Origin: Marsupella aquatica
Lineage: Eukaryota; Marchantiophyta
Assembly: GCA_973895155.1 (NCBI GenBank)
Contig: OZ316891.1
Span: 23,064,001-23,128,000, forward strand
Length of the DNA: 64,000 bases
Direction of reading: 5' to 3'
The notes beneath the pieces were generated by a model. That model saw nothing but the letters and a program-made list of their open reading frames with translations. It had not been told where the DNA came from and did no database searches. This document shows, in pieces, positions 1 to 11,900 of the stretch. The first letter of the stretch is position 1. Every line of letters starts with the position of its first letter. The translations under genes and the position numbers were made by a program.

Positions 1-2135
1 TCTGCCTCTGGGGTCCCAGTTTAGTCCTCTTGGGTCCCATTATGGGGACCAGGACCTGGCAACCGAATGTTTGGAGGTGTGCCAGATTAGGTGAGATGCC
101 AAATGCAAGGTGGTATGGGGAGCTCGTGTTAAAAGCAGATGGCCTGTATCTAAGGAGTGAAGCTGCATGTAGGATGGCGTGGCCCCAGGCAGATGATGGG
201 AGACTGGTTTGCATGAGGAGTGGTCGAGCTATTGTCTGTAGACGTTTAATGAGGGATTCTGCAATCCCATTTTGGAAATGAACGTAGGCTATAGGGTATT
301 CAACCTCAATCCCAGATGCGATGCAGAAGTCATCGAATGTCTGTGATGTGAATTCTCCCACGTTGTCTACTCTTAATGTTTTGATGGGGTGGTCGGGAAA
401 TTGTGCTTTTAGGCGCAAGATATGGGCTAAGAGTTGGGAGAAGACTAAGTTGCGTGTTGAGAGGAGGGAGACCTGGGACCATTTTGATGCGGCGTCAATG
501 GTAGCTAAGAAGAACCTGAAGGGTCCGCTTGGGGGATCGACAGGGCCGCATACATCCGCATGTATTCGCTCAAGGAATTTGGGGATATTCTTGTCTGTTT
601 TGGATGGGAAGGTCTCATTGTGAGTTTTCCCTGTGAGCATGCTAGGCAAGGAGATTGGATGGATGTTGGGTGTACTGAGGTGGGTATTCCCTGCGTGTCT
701 TTGAGGATCTTATGGAACATCTGTGTGCTTGGGTGTCCTAGGCGGCAATGCCATGTTTTGGTTATAGTCTGTGGAGGGGTCTCATTGAAAAAGGTGTGGA
801 TTCTAATGGCGTAGAATCCCAATGGAAAGGCTATTAGGGTCTCTTTTGTTTCTATGCCATTCTTGGTCTTGGCCATGATGTGTAATACTTCTTGGGATTC
901 GTGGATGCTGGTGTGGATGTGCAGGCCGTTCTCCCGGATGTCCTTGAAATGCAAGAGGTTACGTGTGGCTTTTGGGGCATATGTTGCGGATTTAATGTGT
1001 ATAACCGTGCCCTTGGGCAGGACCAGGTTGGCTGGGCCATTGCCCTCTTCTAGCTGATGGTTGCCCATAATTGTGGTAACTCTCCGTTGGGAGGGTATGA
1101 TCTGGGTAAAGTAAACTTTGGTTCTTAATATTGAGTGTGAGGTCCCGCTGTCTAGTATGCAGCAATGAGGGTCATCCAGGGCTTTAGACATTTCTGACTG
1201 GAAGGCGAGGTGCAGTTCGGGTAAGATCTCTGGAGTTTCTAGGAATGCTCCATGTGTCTCGTATTCATCATTATGTAAGTTCTTTTGGTATAGCGCGACG
1301 AGGTGTGTTGGGGCCCGGCACATTTTCCTAATGTGGCCTTTAGTTCCGCACCTAAGTATGGCAAATTGGGGGGTTGTCTGACTTATCTGTGTAGGCGTTC
1401 TGCCGTTGTTTCTTGGCCAGTTGTTGCGGAAGGTTCCTGATTGCGCTCTGCCCCGACCCCTTCCTCCACGGTAATTGCTCCTTCCGCCCCATTGGTAATT
1501 GTTGCCTCGTCCATGGAAGTTATTCCTATCGCGATAGCTACCTCTTCCGCGATATGAGGTGCCAGAGCCTCGTCTCCAAGTATTGAAGTGTGTTTCAGGA
1601 TTGGTCTGTGGAGGTAGGGTCCCGGGAGGTTGCTGCTTGGTATTCTGTAATAGCAGAATTTGATACTTCTCTGCTAGTAACATGTGGGCGATCAGTTTGG
1701 AGTATGTTGTGAATCTCATGTTGCGGTATTGTGTGGATAGTACTAAATTGGTTGAGTGGAATGTTGACAGGGTCTTTTCGATTTGTTCCTCTTCATTGAC
1801 TGGGTGGCCACAAATTGCCAATTGTGATACAATTCGGAAAAGTTTGTTGTTGTACTCAGCGATCATCTTGTGGTCCTGTACCCGAAGATTTATCCAGTCA
1901 TGCCTCGCTGCCGGGAGGAAGATCGTGCGCGTATGGTCAAATCTTGCATGGAGCTCGTCCCATAGAACTTGGGGGTTGTAGGCATTCATATATTGGCGTT
2001 TTAGGGAATCGGCAAGGTGGTGTCGAATCAGGATCAGGGCCTTTGCCTTCTCTTGTAGGGTGGGGCCATTGTCTGTTAGGATTGTATCCTCTAGGTTCTT
2101 TGATGTGAGATGCGCCTCGACATCCAGTGTCCATG
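1..2135 (-). pseudogene. Copia retrotransposon gag-pol, main part (runs off the left edge)
   Basis: This is a Ty1/Copia polyprotein read right to left. Gag occupies about 1500-2135. A CCHC-like knuckle ending in RCGTKGHIRKMC lies near 1310-1350 and seems to lack its first Cys. A protease core, DSGTSHSILR, is near 1130-1160. The gag-pre-integrase motif RLGHPSTQM and a CLACSQGK segment are near 640-740. The integrase core then continues in a neighbouring frame to base 1 with HADVCGP, a VDNVGEF segment and HFQNGIAES, so a one-base frameshift lies at about 600-625. Reverse transcriptase and RNase H would be left of the window. The first 25 codons lie far away at 18562-18637 because a MULE was inserted at 2136. 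I call it broken because of that insertion and the frameshift. Confidence 0.9.
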
Positions 2136-2221
2136 GGCCCGACCTCCGTGATAGGAAACAGGAAACAGTGATGATCATAACAGGAAAAATAGTTGAACAA
2201 AACAGGAGAATTGGTATTATC
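2136..2221 (+). repeat. Left terminal inverted repeat of the large MULE
   Basis: It starts GGCCCGACCTCCGTGATAGG and pairs with the reverse complement of 18477-18561 over about 85 bp. The outer 10-13 bp differ between the two ends (GGCCCGACCTCC against GAGGTTTTTCCCC). The same two outer versions are found at the two ends of the 51206-54801 element. Confidence 0.9.
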
Positions 2222-2814
2222 ATTGAGAAAAAACGGCTTAATTTTGGACCAAACCAAAGAAGTCAAATTCAACATCAACTCAAAAAGATGGGGAAAACGA
2301 CAATTATCGGAAGATGTTTTTACTAGCGCTTAGTCCTAACCAAGCGTTTGATACCGTTACAAAATATCATTAACAAAATACCCGCTCACAATCTACCAGA
2401 ATGATCAGAGGATAACGGTTTCTAAGGCAAGAAAAGGTCACATGCCTTTTCTTGAGAATGGTCACTGCCTTTTTCACCTCGAGAATGCATGCGAAAGAAA
2501 TCCACACGTTCAGACCTAGACTACAAACTGAAACCAAGTAAGGAAATGAAGTCTAGCGCCGGGCGCTAACAAAATTGAAGTCCAAGTGACGATTGAATAC
2601 AAAGAAATCTCCGTTACCCGTACAATGAAATTTACACATCCGTAAAATTGTAAAAACAAATTAAGTGTTTTGTGCAACCCACAAAAGATTGAGCCGTGTT
2701 GAAAAGCAACCAAAGGTTGTTTACTAGCGCCGGGCGCTAACCAAAACAAAGTTACCGTTACGAAACAACAAGTCCTACATTCCCGTTGAACGTAAACTAG
2801 AATACTAAACCTTC
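2222..2814. other. MULE left subterminal region
   Basis: This gene-free stretch lies between the TIR and the transposase stop. It holds the SWIM-exon relic and two perfect copies of the palindrome TAGCGCCGGGCGCTA (2554-2568 and 2725-2739). The transposase 3' UTR and poly(A) site should lie here, but I cannot fix them. Confidence 0.6.
2440..2500 (-). pseudogene. Relic of a transposase SWIM exon
   Basis: The minus-strand translation reads VDFFRMHSRGEK. It aligns with EDFFHRHSRGKP of the intact SWIM finger at about 2960-3000. Nothing long is open around it. It looks like a partial duplicate of the last transposase exon left between the TIR and the functional copy. Confidence 0.5.
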
Positions 2815-5800
2815 CTATAAACCATCAGAATTCTGCCTCCCTAGAATATAACGCAGTTCCGAAATGGTAAGAATCGGTTGGCTTGGGAGTATATTGTCCA
2901 CAGGATCAAGCTTGCAGATAACTTTGTAAACCCAGTACAAGTGTTTACATGGCATGAAAGGTTTCCCTCGAGAATGTCGATGAAAGAAATCTTCACAAGA
3001 GCAACAAGGGAAAATGCAAATCTGCACCCAGTAAGTATTTGCAGTTCGTAAATGTGCATGTGTGCGTATCTGGAATCGTTTCCCGTATGAATTTCCTGAT
3101 GAAACTTCCATAGTTTTGATCAAAGTCATTGTTTCTTTCGTTGCTGATTCAATCCTTTTACGATATTCCTGAGTGAGATTTGATCTGGAGCTCATCGCAC
3201 GCTTGTTTCTCATTCGAAAACGGATGTTGACTTGTGCAAGATCGATCTTTTCAGGGAAAATGTCAATGTTGATTCTCAGTTCAAATGGAGAAGGACAACG
3301 TGAAATAGCACCTCCTCTCGAGACTTCAATGCCCTGCTCGTTAAGGAAATTCAACTCCAGACTTGAAAGATGAGTGCCTTTCTGTACTGGCAAAAAGTCT
3401 GGGCAAGTAGGGAGGTTCACAATACATCGACGAGGGTGGCTCTTCCAGCAATCACGAGTGGGGCGGAACCAGACAAGCTCTGGATGGTGTTCACCTCTGA
3501 ATAAGCGGTAACCTTTGACGACTATTCCGACAACCCCTGCATTTGAAGGATATCCGACCTTCTTAATTCGATTACGACACTCATCTCGATCACAACTTCC
3601 AGACAACGTCCCATTACACTGTGGTCCAGCACCGTGTCTAGAAACTCTCCGCAAATGCCATGACCCGGGTACAGCATCCACTTCAAAAAGTGAAGTGTCT
3701 ACAGGAATGAATGGAGTGGTGTTCGGAACACTTTCTGGAACTTCGGAAGATTGAGTGACATGATGGGAAACTGGAGAGCCACTTTCAGACAAATCGATAA
3801 CTGGATTCGAAGGAGGAGTTCTAAGTATCGGAATGTGCTCAAACTTGGCTGAGGTCAAATTTCTCCTCTTGCAACCTTGGGTGTTTGGCGTAGTTATGAG
3901 AACCGTGTCATGTCGATGGGAGTCTTGTGGAGAGACATTCCCGGTCGCCGGACCTTTTCTTTTCACAGACTTTGTCACAAAATCCCCATTCAACGGAGAA
4001 TCCCTCTCCAAATCAAATTCTGCTGCATTTGCGAGTAACATATTAGAGGCTTCTTCGAAGAGTTTTGGGGACCCTGCCTGGTCAGCCAAACAAAAAGCCA
4101 ATTCAAACACTGTACGACCGGTACCCCGATGGAGCCCTTCACGATATGCTGTATAGGCTGCTATTTGTGAGATTGCTCTATTGTGATCGGTCTTACATCC
4201 TTCGAACAAACCAACTGTTTTCTTTCCCTGCCATGCTTTCATGATTCCGTGAACAGCTTCAGAACCAGTGCAATTGGGAATCATCCCCCCTTCAAGTGCA
4301 CTTTTGCTCTAAAAAAGAGTTTTGTCAAATTCAGTAAAATATATCGAATAAAAAAGCGGAACTTCAAAATGGGCGGATGAAAGGTATGAATGTTTTCATA
4401 ATCATTGTGAACATTGAAGAAGCTATGAAGCTATTTGTTAGCGCCCGGCGTTGGCAAAAACATCAGTAAATATCACAATTACTACTATTAATTGTGGGGA
4501 ATATTAATACTAGCGCCAGGCGCTAGTATACATTGACTCACCAAACGTATGAAATTTCCCCACTGTCGCCACCTCACAACCCACCATGCGATCCATCCTT
4601 GCAACATTCTAAGTTTCCCAGGAATACAATTTCCAGATCTCCACCATGAATCAATCTCTCGTGAAACCCTGTAGGCTTCCACAAATGAAGCGGCATTCCG
4701 CAACTTGTCCCAAAGGATTCTATGTTCAACACATTTTTCTTCAAGTACTCCTTCGATAGAGTGCCGATGCAAAGACTGATAAAAGTGGAATGCATCCGAT
4801 CGCTCTATCTCCGGGTTTGGATGGTCGTCAAAGAAGACATTCCTAACCGCTATCCATCCCGCCTGAGCGTTATCCGCCATGAAACCATGGATTTCCACAC
4901 CGTTTAAACCGTTCTCCAAAGCGACTTCGATCATCAACCTCCAAGCTTTCTCAAGCGATGCAGTGTCCTCTGCTTTGAGTTCACAAGTAAATATTGTGCA
5001 CAAAGCTCGATAGTTATGGTCATACACATGTGCACTAAAAGTACTCCATTCTTTGGACATCCTTTTCATCACGTCAAAGCTCACCCATGCTCCTTCTAGA
5101 GGCCCCCCTTTTTTCATCTGACGCAGTAAATCTACTCCCGATCCATGACCTTTGATAGTCATTTTGAAAATATGCGCTCTATCACTTTTACAGCCCTGCC
5201 CAGGAAGAAGATATCTTTGGAGAAATGGAAACGTAACATTCTTTTGCATGCGAACCAGATATTCCAAATCACCTCGACCAACCTGATCTTTGCAAACGCT
5301 CTTAAATAATGCAGAAAACTTCTGAGGCGTTGAAACGAGCATAAGTGATTTCCAGATTTCTGATTCTTCTAGCTTTGAGATGTCATCCACAGACTCACCT
5401 ACGGCATCCATTAAAGATCCAATGATCTCATTTTTCAAAACGCACGGTGTAGAAGAAGGAGACTTCTCATGCTGTCTCCGTATTTCTTCTATTGCTATTT
5501 TCTCGGCACTTCTAGACCAGACCTTCCGACATGGATGGTTGTGCACTCCTATATGGATTGCAAGTCGTGACATGTGTTTTGCAGTGTCATTTTCGATCAA
5601 AACTTGCGGGTACATATAAAACATTTTTGCTGGACAAGACTCAACATAAAATGGAACTTGAAGGCAATAGCGACAAACAATTCCTCCAGCATCGATAAAC
5701 CTCCCAGGACAATGCTGACCAGAGAGCTTGGGGGTCCCATCCCATCCATTACAGTTTCTGACTTGAGTCCTGGTGTAAAACTCACATGCTCTATTTCGGC

Positions 5801-6557
5801 ATTCGAGAGAACCACTACAGCTTACTTTCCCAAACTCCCACATCTTCTTTGGAACGACATTAGCAGAAGTAGGAAGGATTCTAGTCCAAAGGTAGCAGTC
5901 CTTGCATCGATCCATGTTTCGCAGACGATCCCCTTTCGAGCCAACACCTTGAACAGGTGGAAGCTCAAATATGGCATTCCCATTGTACTCTACAGGTAAG
6001 CATTCAACCTGTTTGTGAATGAATGCCTCGGACCTAACAAAGCGCGCTAACTCACTTTGTCCAGTTGACTTCAACAAGGCATCAAGTGCGCTTCTTCTGT
6101 ACACAACCAGAACAGGACGAGTTAGAGTGTCTCCATCATCAGACTCCTCCGACGGAAACAATACGGGGGGTACCTGGGGCGTCAACAAACTGGTACTTCC
6201 GCCCTCCTTATTGACCTCACCGCCCCTTGAGATTGGTGGAGAACCCTCAGAGCATAGGTCAATCACATCGTGAGCAACCTGGTTCCTCTCCACTTTGACA
6301 TGAACAATGTCCCTTAGTTGAATGAAAATCAAGTACTCCACACCATATTCGAGATTCCAAACAACGTCCTCCGCTTCAGTATCAAAATGAGCGGGCCCAT
6401 CGTTCAAAGTTCTGATACTCAAAATATGTTTTCTCGTCACCCCAAATCTTCCACACAGGTAATTATCACTAACATGTTTCTTGGTTTCGAAAATCGACAC
6501 AGGGATCGTCACAACGTCACCTGTATTCGGACACGTTATTCCAATAATACGAGACAT
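2815..6557 (-). CDS. MULE transposase with SWIM zinc finger, two exons
   Basis: This is a DDE-type transposase expected to cut at the TIRs. Exon 1 is 6557-4543. After about 230 residues comes a Cys-rich region (RCKDCYLW, CRNRACEFY, HCPGRF, CRYC) of zinc-finger type. The MULE core follows with AWVSFDVM and HGFMADNAQAGW, where Asp residues fit the catalytic positions. The intron 4542-4309 begins GTGAGT, ends TTTTTAG and joins in phase 0, giving ...NFIRL-SKSALEGG... It contains a perfect palindrome at 4512-4526. Exon 2 is 4308-2815. It finishes the core (NCTGSEAVHGIMKAWQG), passes a Ser/Pro-rich linker and ends with the SWIM finger CSCEDFF...MPCKHLYW (CxC...CxH). The total is about 1,170 residues. 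Both exons are uninterrupted, so it could be functional. The neighbouring gene is divergent. Confidence 0.85.
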
Positions 6558-7932
6558 TCTAACTCCCCAAAGATAATCGACTACATAAAATAATGATACA
6601 TGGTAAGATCAATCTAGATTGTATGGTTGAGGGTTTCTTCTAAATCCAAGTCTCAAAAGGAAAGAGCCGTCTAGCGGTTATAGGATCCGTTGGGTACGGA
6701 TTTTCTTACCGTTCACGAAACGACAAAACCATCAATTATGCGGAAAGTTACTGTTAAATTAATGGTTTTGACGTTGTAACCAACGGGGTAATATAGTAGC
6801 GCCAGGCGCTAGCATTGTCCACATCTGAAATATCCCCAAAAATGAACAACAAAAGAAAAGATCATCGACCATTTTGGTCACTGACACAGGTTAAAATCCT
6901 ACGACAGGTTTCGGGTTTGCTTGGAAATATATTGGGTTTCCTTGGAAATACCCCTTATTTATGTCAGACGACAATATTACCCTTTGCTAATATTAAAATC
7001 GATCCATTTGAGCACGATTACAAGCTATCATAATAATAGCGCCAGGCGCTATCATAAAAGTCATAAAATTGTCAAGATGTACTCGCACATTATTTATAGA
7101 AACTTACACATTTTGGGTCCAAACATATACCATTTTCATGTGTCTCGTTACTAGCGCCGGGCGCTATTATTGAAATCTATACATTTGAGCCATATTTGAC
7201 ACTAAAAGAAAATAGCGCCCGGGACTTTCGTAAACTTTATCGAAACAGAATCCGTTTATTACAAAATCTTTCATGCTTTAGTCCATTCATTCGCTTGATT
7301 TTTTAGTACAATGTTACTAGCGCCAGGCGCTATTATTAAAATTCATCATTTTAAGATATATTTTAGTCTAGCATAATAATAGCGCCAGGCGCTAATATTA
7401 GATCGAAGTAGAATACTCAGATAAACGGTCTTTTTAAACGGTAACTTTGACCGTTTATCGTTACAATTTAGAACGAATTCTTGGATAAATATATTCACGA
7501 GTACCTATAACTAGTTAAAATGTGACAAGTGTCAACCTTTAGTAGGTCTGCTTTTGGATGCTCGTGCTTTTCGATGAGTACTTATGATACATGTCCGTCT
7601 GCCACAGGGTATATCAGATAAGATCTTTTCGCAATAGTGTCTTCCTTGATCGTTAGAACAACCTCTGCGCACGTTTAGGATCGTTGTCAATCATTCGTCC
7701 ATATCGGTACAGCACCACAAGAAACGTTGCATCACGCAAGAAGCACGTTGCGGTGCGGGTTCCCCGTGTGTATGCATCTTAAACAAACATGGAGAATCAT
7801 TCTCCTGGCCATTCTGAAACATCTGAGTCCTCATTCTCCAGATCAGTTTATACTCGGAGAGTCACTCGTTCGTCTGCGTCGAACTCTTTGTGAAACATTA
7901 GTCAGGCGATTCCAAAGCCAAAATGAGGCATC
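6558..7932. promoter_or_regulatory. Divergent intergenic region of the MULE, rich in a 15-bp palindrome
   Basis: This 1.37-kb AT-rich spacer lies between the two divergent MULE genes and must hold both promoters. It carries five perfect palindromes TAGCGCC(A/G)GGCGCTA at 6797-6811, 7037-7051, 7152-7166, 7318-7332 and 7380-7394, plus a broken one at 7213. No coding frame longer than about 90 codons looks real. TATA boxes cannot be chosen with confidence in such AT-rich sequence. A regulatory role for the palindromes is inference. Confidence 0.6.
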
Positions 7933-8996
7933 ATGGAGTCTTACAGAGATTTTGCGATGGAGGACGGGGGCGAGGGAGTCCTCTCCATGGATGCTGTGAT
8001 CGAGAAATACGCAATGTCGTTTGGAGTCGATTTCAAAGGGGAGAAGAAAGAGCCGCCGCGTATCCCTCTTTGTTGGCTTGTTCACATGGAAATCATTTGG
8101 ACTTTGCAGAAAAATAGTGCATCTATCGATAAGCTCAAGGATTCGTTTCGGAGCTCTGGGTACAACTCTTCAATTGGGATGCGGTTTTACGTCCAGCCCA
8201 CGGATTCAGAAGGAGTCATTCAATTTTGCACGCCTGAAATTCGGGAGACCTGGGATGCTGTTTGGGTTGCCCAGAACAACTTGTTTGAAGCAGAATGTGC
8301 TACTGATCCAGATTTCCACATTCTGAAGGATAAGATGTTCTGTGTTTTTGACGGGAATCATCGACTCTACTCGTGGACCCAAGTAACAAATGAGAATCTA
8401 GACAATATCAAGTACCATCCGCGTGTTCAATGCACTGTTTTTAAGGGAGATCGAGGTTCTCTAGTTGAGCTTGAAGCGGCTATGCACACGGTGAACCAGT
8501 AAGTATTCCTCAAGTTGCATAAACGCTATTGAATTTGGTCGATTGCGCTTGATTTTTGCAAGATTAGTTAGCGCCAGGCGCTAATATTTTCCATTATATC
8601 TTACAGGTTAGGGCAAGCTGTGGTGGAACCATCATGGATTCTCGATGCCGATAGAATCAATAGGATTTTAACTCATGACTTGGAGGCCTACAAGCCGATC
8701 ATCGACCCCGGAAGCTTCAAGAGATTTCAAACTGTTCGTGCCAAAACAAGAAAGGGGTCTTGGTATACCAAGCAGATGCCATTGGAAGCATTGGTTTACA
8801 TCTTGTGTGAAAACAAGATTAAGTCATATTCACTTCAATTTAAGCTTGACTTGGCTGCTGCGGCAAGTCAAGGTCGCCCGTGGTCATCTGAAGAGACTGG
8901 TAAGCGGTATGCTGCCATGATGAAGGAGGCAACGAAGGAGTGGAGCATAAAGACATCCAAGATTACCCCCCTGATAAGCCCAGAGTTTGGTGATTT
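7933..8996 (+). pseudogene. ParB-like/DNA methyltransferase gene, 5' part (exon 1 and start of exon 2)
   Basis: Exon 1 is 7933-8498, from ATG (MESYRDFAMED). Its C-terminal half carries a ParB/Srx-like segment: a helix LKDSFRSSGY, then the strand and loop FCVFDGNHRLYSW, with GNHR matching the G-x-H/R-R motif of ParB N-terminal domains. The intron 8499-8606 (GTAAGT...TTACAG, with a palindrome at 8569-8583) splits the CAG codon. Exon 2 starts at 8607 with LGQAVVEPSWILDADR. It is cut after 8996 by a solo LTR and resumes in frame at 13662 (FGDF-LSTCAEM). ParB-type proteins bind palindromic DNA in bacteria. A related role here is inference only, as the fold call rests on one motif and its context. 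Confidence 0.6.
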
Positions 8997-11900
8997 TGTG
9001 GTGCGTCCCATGGCTCCCTAAACCCAAGAAACCCCCCAGCTCAAGCCGATTCCCGCAGGTTTCGTGCTTGGCGAGGCCGTTTCCGCGGCTTAGCGGCATG
9101 GGACGCTGCTAACCTTCTACTATTACTATTAACATTTTACACACATATACTGGACAGATCCTTCATCGGGTCATGAGATACGTAGCCGGCCTAATATAGG
9201 CCTTCCCCTGTCTTCCCCTGTCTTCCCCTCCGTCTTGTTAGGTATGTTTGGATTCCGCCGCCGGAATGATCCCCAATAGGCTTGGTTAAGCCGCTAAGAC
9301 CTCTCTCAGCTCGACACATCCAACTCTCACTCCCCTGCTTACTTTCCTTCCTTCTGTTGATGTGGGCACTCTTCACACAAGTTAATGCGACACACAAATA
9401 GCAAAATGACTCATTCTGACTGAGTCATACCATGCACTTGCCATACAAACAGTACATCTCATACACAAGTTCTGCGAACTAAGCCGTGAGGCCAACTCTA
9501 TTCAGCTCTTAGGCATGAGGAAACATGAATATACACAAGGGTCACTGTATGACTAACCGAGAGCTTCTCGTACTACTTGATCCCAGCCCGGCTGGTGCAA
9601 ACTAAAAACTTGCTAAAGAAGAGGCCCTGAGCTCCCCGCTGCCCAGGTACTTATCCTGGTAGTGGATCCGCCATTCTTTGCATCGTAAGCCTAATCTACC
9701 TGACAGTAATCTACTTGCCCGAATCTACCTATGTACAGCAAGGCAGGAGCACAAGTGTTGCTCCTACCAGTGGGACCGCAATCCCACTAAGCTAAGTGTC
9801 AGGGCCGTTCCTGGTTCTGATCCTAATCCTAAACGTGGAGATCCGTGCCCGCCTTGCCCACTCACGCCTCCTCCCTCCACGTCCGCCCTCCCTAAAAGGA
9901 ACGGCGCCCTTGCACCGTCACGACACCGGTGGTGGATCCTCAATGGACGCCCCCAACACTTCCTCCTCAGCCACTGCCGTTGGCCCGCCTACTGACAGAT
10001 TACCTGCCCTTGACCGAGTCAACTCTCCATCGGCCTGACTGGGTCCACCTTCGGCTTCAGCCTCGACACCGGCCTCGGCAATACCCACGGCTTCGGCCTC
10101 AGCCACTCCCTCGGCTTCGGCTTCAGCCACTCCCTCGGCTTCGGCCTCCCCTTCCCCTAGGGTAGTTGGATCCTTAGCCGTGACCCTGTCTGGGGTCGGT
10201 GCTGGGTCTACCTCCTTGATCACCACGGCCTGTGAAGTCGTATTACTCCTTGACCCTGGAGGTTTCCGCTTCTTCTTCGTTGGTGGCTCGGCAGCTGGTC
10301 CCTTCCCCTTCCCACTTACTTCCGGCACTGGTGCAGTTGACGCGGCTTGTCCTTCAGCAATTACCACCCCTGGTAACTGGTTTGTCCCAACGGGAGATGG
10401 ACCTGCTGCAGCTAAGCATTTAAATACTGCGGCTTGTTTCTTCAGCCGCTCTGTTTGGTTGTCGGCCCGCCGCTGTAGGTTCTCCATCTTCCTCGTGATT
10501 TCCTCCAACTCCTCTTGGGTTTCATCCAGGTCCTTACGTGCCCCCTCCAGCTCGTTTTTGGCCTCCTCCTGCTCCCTGTGGGCTTCCTCCAATTCCTTCT
10601 TCAAGGTAGCCCTCTCCTCCTGGGTTGCTCTTAGCTCCTTGTCGAGCTCTGCAATGATGACAGACTCCATCTGGTTCATCTTGGCGTAAGTCTGTTCGAG
10701 CATCTCGTCCTTCTCCCTTAGGTCGGCCTTGAAGCTGGCCGTCAGGGACGCAAGCTCCTGCTGCAGCGCCATAATCCCTTGATAGGATTTCCCTAACTCG
10801 ACCTCCTTCTGCTCAAGGGCTCCACGGATTTTCTCGAGCTCCCCTTTCAACGCCCATTCCTTTCTTTGGGTCTCCGCCATGGCCCGGCTGTTGGCTGTTA
10901 TGTGGGCCTCCTCTGTATTCTTCAGTTCTTGCTTCCACTTCTCCCTCTCTTTGATCGTGTCGGCCAACTCTTCCTGCGTCTGAGTCAGTTTATCCTTGAT
11001 ATTCTGATTATCAGCCTGCGCGGTGTCCAACTGCCCCTGCATGATGTTCAGCTCATGTCGTTTAATCCGCAATTCATCTTGGGCTTTCTTGGCCGCCCTT
11101 AGATCTTCAATCTCGGCTTCCATCCTCCTAAGCCGCCGAATGACCTCGTCCTTCTTGCTTCTCTCTAAAGCCACCGCTTCTTCTAATTGGTGCTTCTCCA
11201 ACTGCTCCCTATGGAAAAAGGGTCCTACCTCCAACTCCTCTCCAAAGATGCCGAGCGCAAGTTCCCCACACATCTCACCATACTCCATGGCTCTATTCTT
11301 AGCGTAGGTGGAGTAAGTAGAAGTGATCGGCATCGCCCATCGTGGCCTCTGCTCCCAAGCCGTCCTGCGGATCTCTTCAATCGTGGCTAGAGGTTTGCTT
11401 CCTTTTTCGGCTAGCCGCCTGATGTCCTCCGGCCAATCTCCTCCTGGTAAATCCTTTTCCTTAGCCAGGGCGGCCTCTTCCTCCTGCTTGATTCGCTCCT
11501 GAAATTCCTGCACCGTCTGTTTTATGCCGTCGAAGCTCGGGGGAGCAACATCTGGTGGGGGAGACTCAGGGCTACTCTGCTGGTTGGGGTCCCCTCGCAC
11601 TACCCTTGGAAGTGTGGGGACAAACCGGCCACAGGTCCTTACTCCTGGAACGTGATGGTCCGACCCATAGCCGGAATTATCATGGCTGCAGTCCTCCACT
11701 GCCTCCTCTACCTCTTGGACGTCCGGCTTCTCCCTCTCCTCTTCGTCGGTAGGAGCTTCAGGCAATTCTGCCTCAGATTCGGAGCTTGAGGTTCCCACGT
11801 ACATTCGAACACCTGGCTTGGATTCCGGCCTGATTCTCTCCTTGTCTCCAGCAAAGGGGTTTTCTCTTGTGAGCCGGTGTAGGCCTACCTCTGTAGTAGT

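Noticed and set aside
505-2223. The N-terminal 29 residues of the open frame ending at 505 as part of Copia gag
   Set aside because: They are read from the MULE terminal inverted repeat. The real gag start is at 18637.
7843-8085. Minus-strand ORF opposite exon 1 of the ParB-like gene
   Set aside because: It has no recognisable motif and overlaps a better supported exon with correct splice phase.
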